Assembly: GCF_015206815.1 (NCBI RefSeq)
Contig: NZ_JADEXZ010000031.1
Location: 1-59,822, forward strand
Length of the DNA stretch: 59,822 nt
Direction: 5' to 3'
Source: Fortiea sp. LEGE XX443
GTDB taxonomy: Bacteria > Cyanobacteriota > Cyanobacteriia > Cyanobacteriales > Nostocaceae
The notes under the pieces are model-generated. The model was not told where the DNA came from. It worked only from the letters and a program-made list of their open reading frames with translations, and did no database searches. This document shows positions 57,118 through 59,822 of this stretch, piece after piece. Both the position numbers and the translations under genes were made by a program. How positions within the stretch are numbered: the first letter of the stretch is position 1; every line of letters begins with the position of its first letter.

Positions 57118-58416
57118 TTAGACCATCTCTGCTTTAGCTAAAGCTTCGCGTTTACGCTTCTTCGCCATTGCAACTTTACCAAAGGCAGCAGCTATGAGTG
57201 TCCCAGCGATCGTTGCGGGTTCGGGAACTTGTTCTGCTGTAGGATTAATCTTGATGACTTGTCCTGCGCCTGCAAGTCTAGCACGGTTGGAAATATATAA
57301 ATTACCGTCAGGGCCGTAGGTTATCCCAGAAGCAGCTTCTAGTCCGTCACCACTCCAGATGGTTGAGCGAGTGCCATCAGTACCTATTTTGATTACAGAG
57401 CCACTAATATCACCAGTGATCATCCCGCCCTGTTGAATTTCTTTCCATTCGGAAGTGTTGATGTGTTGCAGGGCATATAAGTTCCCTTCGGGATCGTAGG
57501 TTACGCCAGTTAACTGGGTAAAACCATCAGCAATAATTTGGATACCCAAATCGTCGGGATTAACTGAAAAAATTCGGGCTTCGCCTTCTGGATAAGGGAA
57601 GTATGTGTATTCGCTAACTGTTAAACTGCCATCAGGAGCGATCGCAATTCCTGTAGGTACTGATTGCTGTGTTACTGGCAACGCTGTTGGATCTATATCT
57701 GGCCCAAGGTCTGGATATTCGAGTTGATTTCTATCTATGACTTTTAGAGGGAAGGCAGCTACGTTATTGATCCCACTACCATCAAGACCCACAGAATAAA
57801 TCGTGTTTCCACCTCCATCAACTACAAAAGCATTATTATCTTTAATTGCAAAAGCATAGGGGTTGGAAATTAAATCCGTGCCATCAGGATTATTGTAGGT
57901 TTCATAGGCTGCAAAATCGGCAAGAGTTGTCAGCCCACCAGTTTTTAAGTCTACTTTATATAATTTGCCAAGGTCAGGAGCGCTCAACACGGTGTCTCGA
58001 TTAGTCGGATCACCTGCCAGACCTGTCAATAAATAAGCGTTACCCTTAGAATCAAATTTGAAATCTGCTGGGCCTGCGGCTTGTTCTCCAGAAGGTGATA
58101 ATGCTAAAGAAGTTAGATCGGATATGATATTTGTTCTGGTACCGTCTTTAGCTATTTTGATTAAAGAACCATTCTGAGCAGCACACAAAGGAATGAACCC
58201 TGCGCTTGGTGATGGGATACATCTTCCGTCTTGGCCATCACCGCCAAAACCACTTTCCGTCACGTAAATATTACCTTCAGGATCAAAGGCCAAATTTCGT
58301 GGGTTATTCAGACCGTCGGCCACAACTGTTAGACTTGCCGCTTCGGCTGCTTTTGTTCCAGCAACGATAGCAATACAAACAGTCACAAATGTAATGGTCA
58401 GATGCTTCAGTTTCAT
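57118..58416 (-). CDS. scyE: ScyE, ScyD/ScyE family PEP-CTERM protein
   Basis: The 432-residue protein has a signal peptide (MKLKHLTITFVTVCIAIVAG), a beta-propeller of the ScyD/ScyE family (VADGLNNPRNLAFDPEGNIY; GDGQDGRC; TGVTYDPEGNLYALQH) and a PEP-CTERM signal (VPEPATIAGTLIAAAFGKVA followed by KKRKR). It shares the full architecture with the preceding scyD, so the two are tandem paralogues of equal length. The role is unknown, presumed periplasmic. Confidence 0.88.
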   Translation of the reverse strand: MKLKHLTITFVTVCIAIVAGTKAAEAASLTVVADGLNNPRNLAFDPEGNIYVTESGFGGDGQDGRCIPSPSAGFIPLCAAQNGSLIKIAKDGTRTNIISDLTSLALSPSGEQAAGPADFKFDSKGNAYLLTGLAGDPTNRDTVLSAPDLGKLYKVDLKTGGLTTLADFAAYETYNNPDGTDLISNPYAFAIKDNNAFVVDGGGNTIYSVGLDGSGINNVAAFPLKVIDRNQLEYPDLGPDIDPTALPVTQQSVPTGIAIAPDGSLTVSEYTYFPYPEGEARIFSVNPDDLGIQIIADGFTQLTGVTYDPEGNLYALQHINTSEWKEIQQGGMITGDISGSVIKIGTDGTRSTIWSGDGLEAASGITYGPDGNLYISNRARLAGAGQVIKINPTAEQVPEPATIAGTLIAAAFGKVAMAKKRKREALAKAEMV

Positions 58417-58449
58417 TTGTCGTAAGTTGGTATTAGTGAAAATTTGTGG

Positions 58450-59748
58450 TCAGTCTTTTGCTTTCACAAATGACTCTTGGAAGGAGTTGCTATGACTGGG
58501 TTTTTGCTTCCGTAACCAACTAATGCTCAGAACGCTAAACGCTAATAAGCCAAAGGCAGAAGTCGGTTCAGGAATAGATGTTGGATTCTCAACTTTGATG
58601 ATTTGTCCTTGTCCGGGGCGATCGCTGCGATTGCTGATGTAAATTGCGCCATCAGCGCCAATAGTCAAGGCATTGGGTGACTCTAAACCATTGCCATTGA
58701 GAATCGTTGTGCGAGTGCCATCAGCAGCTATTTTGATGAGAGAACCATCAAAATTACCTTTCCAAGCTGGCTGATTGGCATACTGCAAGGCATATAAATT
58801 CCCCGCAATATCAAACTCTAAGTCTGTAAGTTGGGTAAAGCCATCTGCATAAACTGTTGTTTTGCCGTCAGTACCAACTCGATAAATTTTGGCTCCACCT
58901 TCAGGAAAAGGAAAACCCGTGAATTGGCTGACGTAGTAAGCACCATCAGGGCCTTTGACTACACTTGAGGGTACTGCTTGGATCGCAATCTGTGATGGTG
59001 GTGCTTCTGTGGGAGTGGGTACTTGTCCTGGTTCATTAGATGGAGTACCTATTGGTGGAAAAACTGGATTAGTTAATGTATCTTGGGGCAACACCGTGAG
59101 TGCTTGCAAGTTACTACCGTCAGTCTTGACACTAAGTAAATCATTGGCTCCAGCATCAACTGCAACTAGACGATCGCCATCAATCACAAAGCCTAAGGGA
59201 TTGCTATTGATATCACCACCATCGGGGTTATTGACGAGTTCATAGTTAGCTAAATCAGCAATGCTCGTCCAAGAATTGGTTTGAAAGTCAGGAGTGATGA
59301 TTTTTCCGAGATCAGTATTACCAAGATTGCGATCGCGGAAGGTTGGATCAGCCCCGTACCCTACTAAAATATAAGCCTTACCTGAGGTATCAAATTGGAT
59401 GTCCCGCACGCCACCGGCTCCTGTACCATCGGCTAATGCTATGGAAGGTAAGCCTGTAAGTACAGGTTTGGTCTGGCCATGCTCTATTTTGAGAACTGTA
59501 CCACTTGTGCCATAACATAAGGAGCCACCTTGGCCGCTAACTGGTGGTACACAAGCGCCATTTCCTCCTGTTCCTGCTTCTGTGACATACAAATGACCAT
59601 CGGGGCCGAAGCTCAAACCTCTGGCATTATTCAGCCCGTCTGCTAGAACAGAAAAAGAGGCTGCGTCAGCTGTTTTCATTCCTGCAACAGCGGCAACACA
59701 GAAGGAGAGAATAGTAATGGTTAGTTGTGGAAGTTTAATGTGTTGCAT
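58450..59748 (-). CDS. scyD: ScyD, ScyD/ScyE family PEP-CTERM protein
   Basis: The 432-residue protein has a signal peptide (LTITILSFCVAAVAG), a propeller of the ScyD/ScyE family (VLADGLNNARGLSFGPDGHL; GVRDIQFDTSGKAYILVGYG; GAIYISNRSDRPGQG) and a PEP-CTERM signal (IPEPTSAFGLLAFSVLSI). It is a paralogue of scyE, 33 bp upstream of it. A longer proline-rich loop (PIGTPSNEPGQVPTPTEAPP) is present. The next gene in transcription order backwards would be scyC, but the window ends 74 bp beyond the start. Confidence 0.88.
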   Translation of the reverse strand: MQHIKLPQLTITILSFCVAAVAGMKTADAASFSVLADGLNNARGLSFGPDGHLYVTEAGTGGNGACVPPVSGQGGSLCYGTSGTVLKIEHGQTKPVLTGLPSIALADGTGAGGVRDIQFDTSGKAYILVGYGADPTFRDRNLGNTDLGKIITPDFQTNSWTSIADLANYELVNNPDGGDINSNPLGFVIDGDRLVAVDAGANDLLSVKTDGSNLQALTVLPQDTLTNPVFPPIGTPSNEPGQVPTPTEAPPSQIAIQAVPSSVVKGPDGAYYVSQFTGFPFPEGGAKIYRVGTDGKTTVYADGFTQLTDLEFDIAGNLYALQYANQPAWKGNFDGSLIKIAADGTRTTILNGNGLESPNALTIGADGAIYISNRSDRPGQGQIIKVENPTSIPEPTSAFGLLAFSVLSISWLRKQKPSHSNSFQESFVKAKD

Positions 59749-59822
59749 TTTTTCAACGCAGAGGTAAATGCAGAGGTACGCGGAGTGTTTTTATTAGAGG
59801 CAGGGGGCAGGGGGAACGGGGC
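59749..59822. other. scyD upstream edge
   Basis: The window ends within the gap before scyD. It holds the CAGAGG-type and GGCAGGGGGCAGGGGG tracts seen at other repeats, with no gene visible. Confidence 0.4.

Overview
The window is chromosomal DNA of a filamentous, probably heterocyst-forming cyanobacterium (Nostoc/Anabaena/Calothrix type). The evidence is the dense HIP1 octamers (GCGATCGC), chlM and ycf3, a CBS-CP12 fusion, cyanobacterial PEP-CTERM proteins, heptanucleotide tandem repeats, many small palindromic dispersed repeats, and a scytonemin/ebo gene cluster. The exact species cannot be read from the sequence.

Layout. (1) 1-2.3 kb: a compact type II restriction-modification system. A C-box operator precedes a controller (C) gene that overlaps the putative endonuclease gene, and a convergent beta-class methyltransferase follows. 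(2) 2.3-17.1 kb: surface and envelope genes. These are an SLH-domain glycoside hydrolase, a 1509-residue RTX exoprotein with two sets of seven FG-GAP blades, a TIGR03032 protein, an MCE protein with its ABC ATPase (lipid transport), a divergent FAD oxidoreductase, and a PD-(D/E)XK-TPR protein. (3) 17.1-24.6 kb: a repeat-rich accessory region with nested MITE-like elements, a 42-bp minisatellite, a NACHT-pentapeptide STAND protein (candidate defence gene), and an AraC/RidA segment with a SnoaL-like pseudogene and an AraC remnant. (4) 24.6-37 kb: mostly housekeeping genes, namely chlM, eno, argC, ribBA, two tandem rhomboid proteases, ycf3, gatC, CBS-CP12, a VanX-like dipeptidase and two tandem TspO genes. 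(5) 37.2-59.8 kb: a long run of minus-strand genes forming most of a scytonemin biosynthesis locus. In transcription order it is scyD, scyE, scyF, eboA, eboB, eboC, tyrA, eboD, eboE, eboF, trpE/G, trpC, trpA, trpB, trpD, aroG and two repeat-rich SNPF-motif proteins. The core genes scyABC would be expected just beyond the right edge.

How the cluster works. AroG feeds the shikimate pathway. TrpEG/D/C/A/B and TyrA supply tryptophan and p-hydroxyphenylpyruvate. ScyABC (not in the window) build the monomer in the cytoplasm. The Ebo proteins are needed to get the precursor to the periplasm, and ScyD/E/F are exported proteins thought to act there. Here ebo and scy genes form one block, with tyrA lying between eboC and eboD. 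No tyrosinase (tyrP), DsbA or glycosyltransferase gene is seen in the block.

The least explained items are the two adjacent SNPF-repeat proteins at the distal end of the cluster, the NACHT-pentapeptide gene, the PD-(D/E)XK-TPR gene, and the unusually dense set of MITE-like and SDR elements. Some of these elements are nested, some are inside coding sequence, and a matched pair brackets aroG.
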